A DNA stretch of 49,938 nt from Clostridiales bacterium (GTDB lineage Bacteria > Bacillota > Clostridia > Christensenellales > CAG-314). Shown piece after piece: positions 35,001 to 42,077 of this stretch. The notes under the pieces are model-generated. The model did not search any database and had not been told where the DNA came from. It saw only the letters and a list, made by a program, of their open reading frames with translations. Location of the stretch: assembly GCA_004558105.1 (NCBI GenBank), contig SFEB01000002.1, positions 1 to 49,938 of the forward strand. The letters are read 5' to 3'. Made by a program: the position numbers and the translations under genes. Every line of letters begins with the position of its first letter. Positions within the stretch are counted from its first letter, which is position 1.

Positions 35001-35155
35001 CCGTTTGCCGTGGGCGGACCGTCGTAAAAAGTAAATACCTTGTCGGTGCCGTTTTTCGTCTTGGTTTTTTCGAAAACTTTATTTTCTCTCCAAAACTCTA
35101 AAACCTCTTTTTCTCTGTCTACGAAATTGAGAGTGGTGTCAACCTTCTTATACAT
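32039..35155 (-). CDS. ileS: Isoleucyl-tRNA synthetase
   Basis: The enzyme charges tRNA-Ile. The 1038-residue class I synthetase has GPPTANGKPHIGHVLTR with HIGH at 55-58, the editing domain (TTTPWTLPSNVALCV and following), the second signature GLKMSKHKGNTIDP near residue 590 and an anticodon-binding domain. The length and the ending (NGHVVNIKINKI) fit the eukaryote-like IleS2 form, which is often mupirocin tolerant, rather than the shorter classical bacterial form with a C-terminal zinc finger. The leader is only about 45 nt, with no T-box. Confidence 0.96.
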   Translation of the reverse strand: MYKKVDTTLNFVDREKEVLEFWRENKVFEKTKTKNGTDKVFTFYDGPPTANGKPHIGHVLTRVMKDIIPRYKIMKGYSVLRKAGWDTHGLPVELEVEKLLGIDGKQEIEKYGIEPFVKQCKQSVWKYKSLWEQMSERIGYWVDMDTPYVTYDNDYIESVWWAIRTISDKGLLYEGHKIVPYCPRCGTALSSHEVAQGYKDVEETTIFVKFKAADEENTYFLAWTTTPWTLPSNVALCVNPKEKYVKVEADGVNYILAEALVKSVFGDTPVEVKQEYVGKDLEYKPYQPLFDFYKGGDKKAWYVTCDDYVTLTDGSGIVHIAPAFGEDDSKVGLKYGLPLVQTVDDRGKFKDGCGEVSGMFCKDADKYLIRQLKARGLLFKEQRYTHSYPFCWRCDTPLLYYARKSWFIKMSAMREELLKANDSINWMPATIKDGRMGNFLENVIDWGISRERYWGTPLPIWRCNKCGKIHVIGSREELAKTSGCNPDIELHRPYIDAVTWKCECGGEYKRVPEVVDCWLDSGSMPFAQHHYPFENKEVFERNFPADFISEAVDQTRGWFYTLMALGVLLFGKAPFKNCIVLGHVCDKNGLKMSKHKGNTIDPQVVLDGQGADATRWYFYTASAPWLPSRFYPEAVQESQRQFLGTLWNTYAFFVLYADIDKYDPSKHKLEDCKLSLMDRWILSELNTLIKTVDKGLENYEIVDTARTIQNFTDNLSNWYVRRGRDRYWGSEWTEDKKAAYTTLYTVLVTLSKLAAPFVPFVTEQIYQNLVTPFFKDAPVSVHLCDFPVADEKYIDEELQVKMNDIMDIVVLGRSARNNSNIKNRQPLSKMFVIGGKKPDEQGETILKDELNVKAVEFGGEAENYVNYELKPQLKTLGPKYGSLLGAIRQFLATCNASEVVETVKAGKVYKTELNGKPVEFSESDLLISSKNKEGYVAASDKGITVVLDTNLTPELLAEGMVREFVSKIQSLRKESGFVVTDHIKVEYSADEDVSAALKAFENQIKGDTLCDSLVGGQFTSDKTIDVNGHVVNIKINKI

Positions 35156-35208
35156 ATATTCACGTCCTTTTGCCCTTTATCTTCGAGCGAAAATCATTGT
35201 ATTTGTTA

Positions 35209-35237
35209 ATTTTACAACAATATTGGTTTTTATGCAA
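35209..35237 (-). promoter_or_regulatory. Promoter of ileS
   Basis: TTGCAT (complement of 35232-35237) and TAAAAT (complement of 35209-35214) are 17 nt apart on the minus strand. The start of transcription would be near 35202, about 47 nt before the ATG. Confidence 0.72.
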
Positions 35238-35300
35238 GTTTTTTTGATAATTGTATTTTAAAAGTTGCATATTTTTTTTAATTGTGGTAATATAATCTCA

Positions 35301-35564
35301 CCGTGCTATGCGGGGAGCTAGTGGTGCCCTGTAACACGCAATCCACTACAGCGTGGCAGAATACCAAGGGCGGCCTCTCCCGTGGAGGGTCAGGAACGGA
35401 CAAGGAGTGTCGATATCAGGGTCTTGTGCAATGGCTTTTTGTGAACCATGTCAGGGCGAAAGCAGCAGCATTAAGCAAAGCGAGTCATGTGCCACGAGGG
35501 TGCTTTGAAGGAGCCACCTATCCGGATACCGCTTCGGCGGGGGTTGTCAACCTTGGTTGCACGG
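35301..35564 (+). ncRNA. ffs: Signal recognition particle RNA, large (Alu-containing) bacterial type
   Basis: The SRP RNA binds Ffh and targets nascent membrane and secreted proteins. The 5' end CCGTGC (35301-35306) pairs with GCACGG (35559-35564). The Alu-domain sequence GGGGAGCTAGTGGTGCCCTGTAAC follows the 5' end, as in Bacillus scRNA. The conserved Ffh-binding hairpin (GTCAGG near 35451-35457 and AGCAGCA at 35461-35469 opposite) is present in the long rod. The size of about 264 nt matches the Firmicute type. A TATAAT box at 35291-35296 ends 4 nt before the 5' end; no good -35 at standard spacing was found (TTGCAT at 35265 is 20 nt away). Confidence 0.93.
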
Positions 35565-35576
35565 TTTTTAAAAAAC

Positions 35577-35608
35577 AAACGGCTGTCTTACGACCGCCGT
35601 TTTTTTTA
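35577..35608. terminator. Bidirectional terminator after SRP RNA
   Basis: AAACGGC...GCCGTTT arms (35577-35583, 35596-35602) with inner GTC-TTAC-GAC pairing are followed by T8 on the plus strand. The minus exit TTTGTTTTTT also allows it to end the operon arriving from 36-40 kb. Confidence 0.85.
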
Positions 35609-35645
35609 TTTTTTAATTCTTACCGTTTATCGTTTTTTCTATCCG

Positions 35646-35831
35646 TCACTTCTGGAAATAAAGTTTTGGATGTGCGTTGTCGACAATCACCCAGACGTTG
35701 GCGGGATTTTCCGCCCTGTCCTCTTCGGCGACGTATTTACCCCACTTTAACGTTTCGCTAAAAAACGCTTCGCTTTGCAATTCCGAAAGAGTAACCGCCG
35801 TACCGACTTCTTTTTTTCTTTTTCTACGAAA
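35646..35831 (-). pseudogene. Orphan coding remnant after the zinc-ribbon membrane protein gene
   Basis: Directly after the TGA (35832-35834) of the zinc-ribbon protein, the same minus-strand frame stays open for 61 codons and ends in TGA at 35646-35648. Apart from a Lys/Arg-rich first part, its translation is protein-like (VGTAVTLSELQSEAFF, then KWGKYVAEEDRAENPANVWV and a short tail ending KLYFQK). Codon use resembles neighbouring genes. No start codon with a ribosome site is visible. It may be the surviving C-terminus of a deleted gene, or a readthrough extension of the upstream protein. I do not recognise the family. Confidence 0.45.
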
Positions 35832-36575
35832 TCATATGCTGAATTTTCTCAGCATCTCGTTTTTAAAGTCACGCCAGAAAGCCACTATCATGACAAGCAG
35901 ATTGACGATTCCGAAGAAGAACGCCGAAAAAATCAACCACCAGTTTGCACCGTAATCCGGTTTTGCTATCCACACCACCAACTGCGGTACGACGGCAACG
36001 GCAGTGCTCCCTAGCAGAGAAATAAAATAGTACTTATATTTTCCCCTGTCTACGATAACGAGAACGTCCGTCGCTATAATGGTCGCTATCGCTATCGCGG
36101 GAATAATGAATTCCATTGAATAAATCACTCTGGACAGATTTTTGGCAACGCTGAGGCTATACGTGATTTCCATACCCAAAACGGTAATGGCTGCGACGAT
36201 ACAGCCGAGACCTATCACGCTGTACAGACGACGACGGCGATACACAGAGACGGTAGTAACGAAGTACGCCGCAAACAATCCGAATAAAACGTAACCGCAC
36301 CAGTAATACCCCTCCGTCCAGAAGGTTTCCCTTGGCGTGGTCATAAAGTTGGCGACGGCACAAACGATAAAGATGATTGCGGCAAACCAAAACATTCTCT
36401 TCTTGAGATAGTTTTTGGTGCGTCCCTCCACTTTCAGAGGCGGATTTGAAACGTATTGCTGAATTTTCTGATTGGCGGCGTCATCGGTAACCGTCCGGTC
36501 CAGATAACTTCCGCAAAGAGGGCAATACTCGTTGGCGTCGTTGACTTTTACCTTACAATTGGTACAAAACTTCAT
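35832..36575 (-). CDS. Zinc-ribbon membrane protein (DUF6320-like)
   Basis: The 247-residue protein starts with a zinc ribbon (CTNCKVKVNDANEYCPLCGSYL, four cysteines in two CxxC pairs). A short soluble linker follows, then about six membrane helices. The end RKFSI resembles the end expected for the DUF6320 family. Such proteins are frequently encoded beside a condensation-domain acyltransferase, which is the case here (16-nt gap), so they probably act together in lipid or surface-polymer modification at the membrane. That role is inference. The ribosome site is GGGAGGG. Confidence 0.7.
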   Translation of the reverse strand: MKFCTNCKVKVNDANEYCPLCGSYLDRTVTDDAANQKIQQYVSNPPLKVEGRTKNYLKKRMFWFAAIIFIVCAVANFMTTPRETFWTEGYYWCGYVLFGLFAAYFVTTVSVYRRRRLYSVIGLGCIVAAITVLGMEITYSLSVAKNLSRVIYSMEFIIPAIAIATIIATDVLVIVDRGKYKYYFISLLGSTAVAVVPQLVVWIAKPDYGANWWLIFSAFFFGIVNLLVMIVAFWRDFKNEMLRKFSI

Positions 36576-36590
36576 ACTTTTACCCTCCCG

Positions 36591-38153
36591 TTACACTTCA
36601 CAGTTGGTGTCTACCACCACGTCCAGCCCGTCTGCCACTAAACGATCGAAAAACAGTTTTACCACGCTCTTTTCTTTTATCGTACGGGACGCGGAAATGA
36701 CGGTATTGCCGTTATAACTGCAACAAGAAAAACTCACCATTTCCCTTTCCTGCGGACCGAGAATAAACTCGTATCTCACCACATGATCCAGAAACTCTTT
36801 CGGAGTCTTTACCAGTCCGAGGTTGCTGACCGTACTTGTCCGTGCGCGCGAACCCTTCTTTTTATAAAAAAGCTTCAACACCATGTTTTTAAGGAACAGC
36901 GGACAGATTTTCAAAAAGAAATTCTTTTGACTTTTGACGTTAAAGTTTACCAGCCCGACGAAAAAGTCGAGGTTGTTCTGCTCGCCAAACTGCGTTTTAA
37001 CCTTCTTTAATATCTCGTCAAAATCAGTGTTGCCCGTGCCATGTATACTCATCACGTAAATAAAGTTGCGAACGGTCGGCGAAGGGTAAAATTTACGGAG
37101 ATTTGACGGCACGCTCACCACTACGGGACGTTTTTTGTCGTACCCGTAAAAACGTCTGTCCTCTTCTATCGCCCAGATCAGCGCCGCCGTAAGATACTGC
37201 CCGACGGTTGCGTCATGCGCTTTTGCAACCTGCTTCAACTTTTCGGAATCAACGCTCCCGTTGACGACTACGAGCGAATAGTTGTTCAACCGCTCGCCCG
37301 GTATTTCAAAACTCACCACGTCTTTGTGATTGCTCTTTGTTTTAAAATCGGCTATACGCTGAAAACTGTCCACCGTTTCTTCTTTGCGCGGTTTGTCGCG
37401 GTCGTCGAGATAGTTGCCCGACGGAGTGATTTTTTCACCGCCGAGGCGAAGATACGCACCCACCAGCGTATTCAAAAAGACCATTCCTCCGTTACCGTCG
37501 GTGACGGCATGGAAAAAATCCACCGATATGCGATAATCGTAATAAGTAACGCGAATACACGAATGACGGCTGTCCATGGGAATACGGGTGCAGGGGAACA
37601 GTTTTTCTTCCTCTACCACGACGGGATAAGTGGACGGTTCGAGATAAAACCAAAACATTCCGCGCTTTATCGCCGCCGCAATGGTCGGAAAACGCCTGAC
37701 CGTATTGTTTAACGCCTGCTGCAAACGTTTGGGATCTATTTTTTCGTTGAGAATTGCAGACAAGCGGAACATTCCGTTAATATCCGCAGAATCCGTAGCG
37801 GGGAAAATCATCGCCGCGTTATCCAGGTTTACCCAATCTGCGTCGGGATTTTGCAAAGACGCTATTTTCAACAACTCGCGATGCAACTCGGCTTGCTGCT
37901 CGTTGGCAAAACCGCGTTGACTCTTTTCTATATATCGTACAATGTCTTTTTCACTGCGCAACAAAAACTTTTCGGCTGCTTTTCCGCTCTTTTTACTGCG
38001 AGCTTCGCAAGCGCGCAAAAAAACGCCGTCTGCTTTCGCCGAAGGTTTTTTATCCCGTCTCAACCGCTTCTCTTTTACGTCTTCATTCTTTTTTACTTTC
38101 AGTTTTTCGTCGGTTTTGATTTCCGACTTAACTTTTTTTTCTTTTTTTACCAT
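36591..38153 (-). CDS. Condensation-domain/alcohol-acetyltransferase-like acyltransferase
   Basis: The 520-residue protein begins with a Lys/Glu-rich low-complexity region (residues 1-60), then a chloramphenicol-acetyltransferase-like fold. The active-site motif HHxxxDG appears as DFFHAVTDGNGG, with the second conserved histidine position replaced by Phe but the catalytic His and Asp-Gly kept. Later segments (PVVVSVPSNLRKFYPSPTVRNF, SRARTSTVSNLGLV) match the alcohol acetyltransferase/condensation superfamily. Members transfer acyl groups to alcohols, lipids or sugars; the substrate here is unknown. It lies 24 nt after the THUMP methyltransferase gene and before the zinc-ribbon membrane protein. 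Confidence 0.75.
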   Translation of the reverse strand: MVKKEKKVKSEIKTDEKLKVKKNEDVKEKRLRRDKKPSAKADGVFLRACEARSKKSGKAAEKFLLRSEKDIVRYIEKSQRGFANEQQAELHRELLKIASLQNPDADWVNLDNAAMIFPATDSADINGMFRLSAILNEKIDPKRLQQALNNTVRRFPTIAAAIKRGMFWFYLEPSTYPVVVEEEKLFPCTRIPMDSRHSCIRVTYYDYRISVDFFHAVTDGNGGMVFLNTLVGAYLRLGGEKITPSGNYLDDRDKPRKEETVDSFQRIADFKTKSNHKDVVSFEIPGERLNNYSLVVVNGSVDSEKLKQVAKAHDATVGQYLTAALIWAIEEDRRFYGYDKKRPVVVSVPSNLRKFYPSPTVRNFIYVMSIHGTGNTDFDEILKKVKTQFGEQNNLDFFVGLVNFNVKSQKNFFLKICPLFLKNMVLKLFYKKKGSRARTSTVSNLGLVKTPKEFLDHVVRYEFILGPQEREMVSFSCCSYNGNTVISASRTIKEKSVVKLFFDRLVADGLDVVVDTNCEV

Positions 38154-38177
38154 TTTTAGGATTGCTCCCGTTTGATT

Positions 38178-39359
38178 TTAATCCTTTTCGTCGGGCGTTA
38201 TGCCGAAAACGTCCGCCATTTTGCAATAGTGACGTTTTTCGTTACTACTGCGGAAATATTGATACAGATTACACTCTTTGTTGGCGTTATAAAGCTTCCG
38301 CTTTTTTGCCGCCTGCTTTCCGAAATTCCTTTCGAACTGCGAATCGGAACTGATAACGAACGCCGACCAGTCGAAGAGTTTTTTATAATTTCTCCCGAAA
38401 GTCGCAACGACCTTTCGCGCCGATTGAAGGTCAAGCAACCTCTCGCCGTATGGGGGATTGGTAACTATCGTTCCGCCCTGCCCGTCCGGTAAAAAATCCG
38501 CCACGTCTTTTAATTCAAACCTGATTTTGCCGCTTAACCCCGCTCTCTGAGCATGCCGATTGCAAAGTTTAATCGCCTCGGGGTCGATATCGCTGCCGAC
38601 AAAATCTATTTTTCTGTCCTTCTTTTGAAGGTCGAGCGCTCTTTCTCTGACTCTCGCATACGCCGTCGGATCAAAATTACGCCAGTGCAAAAAGTCAAAA
38701 TCTCTGTCCGTTCCGGGTGCGATATTGAGCGCCATACGCGCCGCTTCGGTCACGATGGTACCGCTTCCGCAAAACGGGTCGCGGAAAAGTCTGTCGGCGG
38801 AAAAATCCGAAAGCAACAGACAAGCGCATGCCAGCGTTTCTTTCATCGGCGCGGCGGAAACGTAATCCCGATAACCGCGCTTGTGCAGTCCCGTGCCACC
38901 CGTGTCCATTAAAACGCTGACATGGTCGTTAAATATATTGACTTCTATTCCGTACCTATCTCCCGTCTCCGGGAAAACCGTGTTGTGCGTCTTGTCGCTA
39001 AGTTTTTTTATTATCGCTTTTTTCGCAACGCTTTGAATTGCCGATAAAGCAAACAATCCGCTTTTTACGCTTTTTGAATTGACGACTATACGCGCGTCGG
39101 CAGGCAGATACGCATGCCAATCGATATCGTACACTCCGTCGAACAAACAGTCAAAATCGGTGGCGTCAAACCCTGCGAGAAAAAGAAATACATGCTCCGC
39201 CGTATGTAAAAACATATTGCACGTCGCAACGTCCTCGTCGTTTCCCTCAATGAGAAAACTTCCGTTATCGGCTTTTCTCTCGCCGTAACCGAGGGCAATC
39301 AATTCTCTTTTCAATACGTTCTCTACGCCGGATGCGCAATTGATGCTGATTTTGTACAT
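38178..39359 (-). CDS. THUMP-domain class I RNA methyltransferase (RlmL/YpsC-like)
   Basis: The 393-residue enzyme has an N-terminal ferredoxin-like plus THUMP RNA-binding part (to about residue 160). A Rossmann methyltransferase domain follows with LFRDPFCGSGTIVTEAARMALNIAPG, FVGSDIDPEAIKLCNRHAQRAG and the catalytic IVTNPPYGERLLD. This is the group of guanine-N2 23S rRNA methyltransferases related to the RlmL N-terminal half and Bacillus YpsC. It begins one nucleotide after the PAP2 gene stop. Confidence 0.92.
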   Translation of the reverse strand: MYKISINCASGVENVLKRELIALGYGERKADNGSFLIEGNDEDVATCNMFLHTAEHVFLFLAGFDATDFDCLFDGVYDIDWHAYLPADARIVVNSKSVKSGLFALSAIQSVAKKAIIKKLSDKTHNTVFPETGDRYGIEVNIFNDHVSVLMDTGGTGLHKRGYRDYVSAAPMKETLACACLLLSDFSADRLFRDPFCGSGTIVTEAARMALNIAPGTDRDFDFLHWRNFDPTAYARVRERALDLQKKDRKIDFVGSDIDPEAIKLCNRHAQRAGLSGKIRFELKDVADFLPDGQGGTIVTNPPYGERLLDLQSARKVVATFGRNYKKLFDWSAFVISSDSQFERNFGKQAAKKRKLYNANKECNLYQYFRSSNEKRHYCKMADVFGITPDEKD

Positions 39360-39360
39360 T

Positions 39361-40320
39361 TCATTCCTTTTTTAACGATTTAAAATGAGCGAAATCCTTG
39401 ATGAAAATCTCGCGGAACAACGTTACGCCCCACAATGCAAGAAATCCGCCGACCGTGACGTCCGTAAGATAATGAGCACCCGCAATAATGCGAGAAACGG
39501 CAACGCAAACTACGTAAGCGCCGCAACACGCCCACAATACGATTTTCAGCCACCTTTTGTTCGCCCAATCGAACAGGTCGGGCAGTAAAAGCAACAAAAA
39601 TATCATTCCTGCCGAAAAAGTATGTCCCGACGGAAAGGATTTGCAACAGTCTCCCGGCAATCCCACAAATGTGCGTTTACCGTTAACGACGTACCACGGC
39701 GTAAACAAACTCTCGTCGCCGAGCGTGTTGATAGTACGGAAACGAACCCTGCCTACGGGCGTTTTTATTACGCTTACCACCAGATACAACGCGCACGAAC
39801 AAAGCAGAACCAAAGCAACTTTCACCAACGTTTTTCGGTCGAGTTTTACCCGTACCGTAAGCAAAAACACCAGTGCAAAAACGATAACGCCGATAAACAA
39901 CGCGCTACCCTTTACGGCTCCGACGTCGATAAGTTCCTGCACTCCGTTTTGCTCGGCAAGATACTCGAATATTTCTATTATCGCTTTGTAAGAAACAAAA
40001 ACCGCCGCAACGACGCACACCGCGCACAGCACGACTTTCAGCCACGTCGGGACTTTAAGTCGGGTAACGAAAACGTACAGCAAAGCGAATGCAAAACAAA
40101 AAGCAAGCCAGATGGGCGTACTGCCGTATGCCTCGCACTCCAGAGCGAAAAGGTCGGAAGAATAATATTCGCCTGCGGCTAAACTGTTTTTCGTAAGACT
40201 TTTGGAAATCTGCAAATCCCAAAAAGTGCCGATAATCATCAACGCCGCAAACAGCGCAATCGTCACAGCCAGAAAAATTATGGTTTTTGTTCTTAACCTT
40301 TTTTTATCGTCTATATTCAT
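39361..40320 (-). CDS. PAP2-family membrane phosphatase
   Basis: The 319-residue protein has about seven membrane helices and the three phosphatase motifs of the type 2 phosphatidic acid phosphatase family: a KxxxGRxR-like stretch (VIKTPVGRVRFRT), SFPSGHTFSAGM with the catalytic His, and RIIAGAHYLTDVTVGG. Members dephosphorylate undecaprenyl pyrophosphate, phosphatidate or phosphatidylglycerophosphate on the outer membrane face; which one cannot be decided. It heads the PAP2-methyltransferase-acyltransferase-zinc-ribbon gene row. Confidence 0.88.
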   Translation of the reverse strand: MNIDDKKRLRTKTIIFLAVTIALFAALMIIGTFWDLQISKSLTKNSLAAGEYYSSDLFALECEAYGSTPIWLAFCFAFALLYVFVTRLKVPTWLKVVLCAVCVVAAVFVSYKAIIEIFEYLAEQNGVQELIDVGAVKGSALFIGVIVFALVFLLTVRVKLDRKTLVKVALVLLCSCALYLVVSVIKTPVGRVRFRTINTLGDESLFTPWYVVNGKRTFVGLPGDCCKSFPSGHTFSAGMIFLLLLLPDLFDWANKRWLKIVLWACCGAYVVCVAVSRIIAGAHYLTDVTVGGFLALWGVTLFREIFIKDFAHFKSLKKE

Positions 40321-40421
40321 ATCCGGTCAAACTCCGTATTCGTGCGCCGCTGACTTTGTCGTTTAAATACCGTCGCAAAAGCGCGACGCGACGAAAATTT
40401 TTAACTATGGTTATATTTTTG

Positions 40422-41303
40422 TCAACCTTGATTGAAAATACTGATTTTGTTGACTTTTTTCTCAAGTTTTTTTGCGGTAGGCGTGGTAGCAAGTCCGCCG
40501 AGAGAAGTCTCTTTCAGTTCAATGGGAAGTTTTTTACCCACCTTGTACATGGCTTCTATAATTTCGTCGACGGGTATGACGGTGGTCTGACCTGCCAGAG
40601 CAAGGTCGGCGGCGCACACTGCGTTTGCCGCTTGCCCCGCGTTACGAAAACTGCACGGAAGCTGAACAAGCCCTGCCACGGGGTCGCATATCAACCCCAT
40701 ACAGTTCATAAGAGCAATACCTACCGCGTTGGCGCACATCTTTGGCGTGCCGCCGTAAAGGTACACGGCAGCCGCCGCGGCAATAGCCGCCGCAACCCCG
40801 CATTCCGCCTGACAACCGCCCTCTGCGCCCGATACCGTTGCGTTGGAAATAAATATCGCGCCGAAGCCGCTGGCTACGAGCAAAGCGTTTAATACTTCTT
40901 TGCGCGTGCTGTCGAGTTTTCGCGCCGTCTCTATAAGGACTGCCGGTAAAATACCGCAACTACCGGCCGTGGGAGCGGCGCAAATACGCCCCATGCTGGC
41001 GTTTACTTCGCAACAGCTGAGAGCCATCGTCATTATATTGTTTATATATTCTCCCCCTAACGGATTGGACGAAGCGTACTTTCCCTGTTTAAAACTTTGT
41101 CCTTTTATAAAGTTTCCCGCCATTTCCAGCGGTTGCATTATCGCGCGGGTTGCGGCGCTCACCATCGTGTCGTAGTGCTTTTCGAGACGGTCGTAAACTT
41201 CTTTTTCCGTCATCTCCGAAAGTTGCATTTCGTTTTCCAGAATAACCCGGTGCAAAGGCATATGTTTTGCTTGGTCTATCAACTGCGATACGTTCTTGTA
41301 CAT
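40422..41303 (-). CDS. sdaAA: L-serine dehydratase, iron-sulfur-dependent, alpha subunit
   Basis: The alpha subunit holds the oxygen-labile 4Fe-4S cluster of the enzyme that deaminates L-serine to pyruvate. The 293-residue protein has the conserved cysteine motifs GRICAAPTAGSCGILPAVLIE and LMNCMGLICDPVAGLVQLPC and the glycine-rich SGAEGGCQAECGVA. It starts 1 nt after the beta-subunit gene. The heterodimeric type is typical of Clostridia and Bacilli. Confidence 0.95.
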   Translation of the reverse strand: MYKNVSQLIDQAKHMPLHRVILENEMQLSEMTEKEVYDRLEKHYDTMVSAATRAIMQPLEMAGNFIKGQSFKQGKYASSNPLGGEYINNIMTMALSCCEVNASMGRICAAPTAGSCGILPAVLIETARKLDSTRKEVLNALLVASGFGAIFISNATVSGAEGGCQAECGVAAAIAAAAAVYLYGGTPKMCANAVGIALMNCMGLICDPVAGLVQLPCSFRNAGQAANAVCAADLALAGQTTVIPVDEIIEAMYKVGKKLPIELKETSLGGLATTPTAKKLEKKVNKISIFNQG

Positions 41304-41304
41304 A

Positions 41305-41982
41305 TTATTCCTCCTCTACTCCGAAGTTTAAAATCCTGACGTCCTTAATCCCGTCAAGTTGCAAAAACAAATCTTTTAAAGTAATCGGCAATACGTCGTC
41401 CGTTTCTATCAGAGAAGTCGCCGTCTTTCCCTTTGCCGAACGGGTAAGGCGCATGAGCGCGACGTTTATCCCCTGCCATGCGAGTAACTGCGTGATACTA
41501 CTTATGACGCCCTTTTTGTCCTCCTGATTGATAATAATGGTGGGACGCTCGGCGTAAAGTTCCGTCTGCGTGTCGTTAATCTTGGTGATTATTATCCGTC
41601 CGCCGCCTATACTGCTGCCGAGTATGGTCGTTTTTGAACCGTCGGTACAGAAGAACACGATTTTGCAACTGTTTTCGTACTCGACGTTCAGATCCGCCTC
41701 GTAAAATTCGTATTTCAACCCCCGTTCCGCAGCGTAACGGTAAGCGTCGGCTATTCTTTCGTCGTCTTCTTTAAATCCGAGCGCACCGGCAAGCAAGGCT
41801 TTGTCGGTACCGTGCCCGGCACCCGTCTTTGCGAAACTTCCGTACAAACCGAAAGTTACCTTATCGAAAGGTTTTCCGCAAATCTGCGCAGCAATGCGGG
41901 ACAACCTCGCCGCACCTGCCGTATGAGAACTGCTCGGGCCTATCATTATCGGCCCGATAACGTCAAAAACACTTATATTCAT
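41305..41982 (-). CDS. sdaAB: L-serine dehydratase, iron-sulfur-dependent, beta subunit
   Basis: The chosen ATG at 41982 (MNISVFDVIGP) has GAGGAAA upstream; the longer frame passes through the promoter. The 225-residue protein contains the substrate loop IMIGPSSSHTAGAARLSR and a C-terminal ACT domain (from about 150, PTIIINQEDKKGVISSITQLLAWQGINVA), which probably senses serine. It is the first gene of the sdaAB-sdaAA operon. Confidence 0.94.
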   Translation of the reverse strand: MNISVFDVIGPIMIGPSSSHTAGAARLSRIAAQICGKPFDKVTFGLYGSFAKTGAGHGTDKALLAGALGFKEDDERIADAYRYAAERGLKYEFYEADLNVEYENSCKIVFFCTDGSKTTILGSSIGGGRIIITKINDTQTELYAERPTIIINQEDKKGVISSITQLLAWQGINVALMRLTRSAKGKTATSLIETDDVLPITLKDLFLQLDGIKDVRILNFGVEEE

Positions 41983-42001
41983 AAATATTTCCTCATTATG
42001 C

Positions 42002-42030
42002 ATTGTACCACAAGCCATACCAAAATACAA
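42002..42030 (-). promoter_or_regulatory. Promoter of sdaAB-sdaAA
   Basis: TTGTAT (complement of 42025-42030) and TACAAT (complement of 42002-42007) are 17 nt apart on the minus strand, 19 nt before the sdaAB ATG. Confidence 0.72.
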
Positions 42031-42046
42031 CTTTTTACCGTTAAAA

Positions 42047-42073
42047 AAGAGGATAGTTTTAAACTATCCTCTT
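42047..42073 (-). terminator. Terminator of purA
   Basis: AAGAGGATAGTTT and AAACTATCCTCTT form a 13-bp hairpin with almost no loop; the minus strand continues TTTTTTAACGG. It begins 4 nt after the purA stop. Confidence 0.85.
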
Positions 42074-42077
42074 AAAA

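Noticed and set aside
35303..35761. Plus-strand open frames across the SRP RNA
   Set aside because: The sequence is explained by SRP RNA structure and its terminator.
40370..40391. Hairpin CGTCGC...GCGACG as sdaAA terminator
   Set aside because: Only a weak T tract follows on the minus strand; it may be part of the PAP2 leader, so it was not called.
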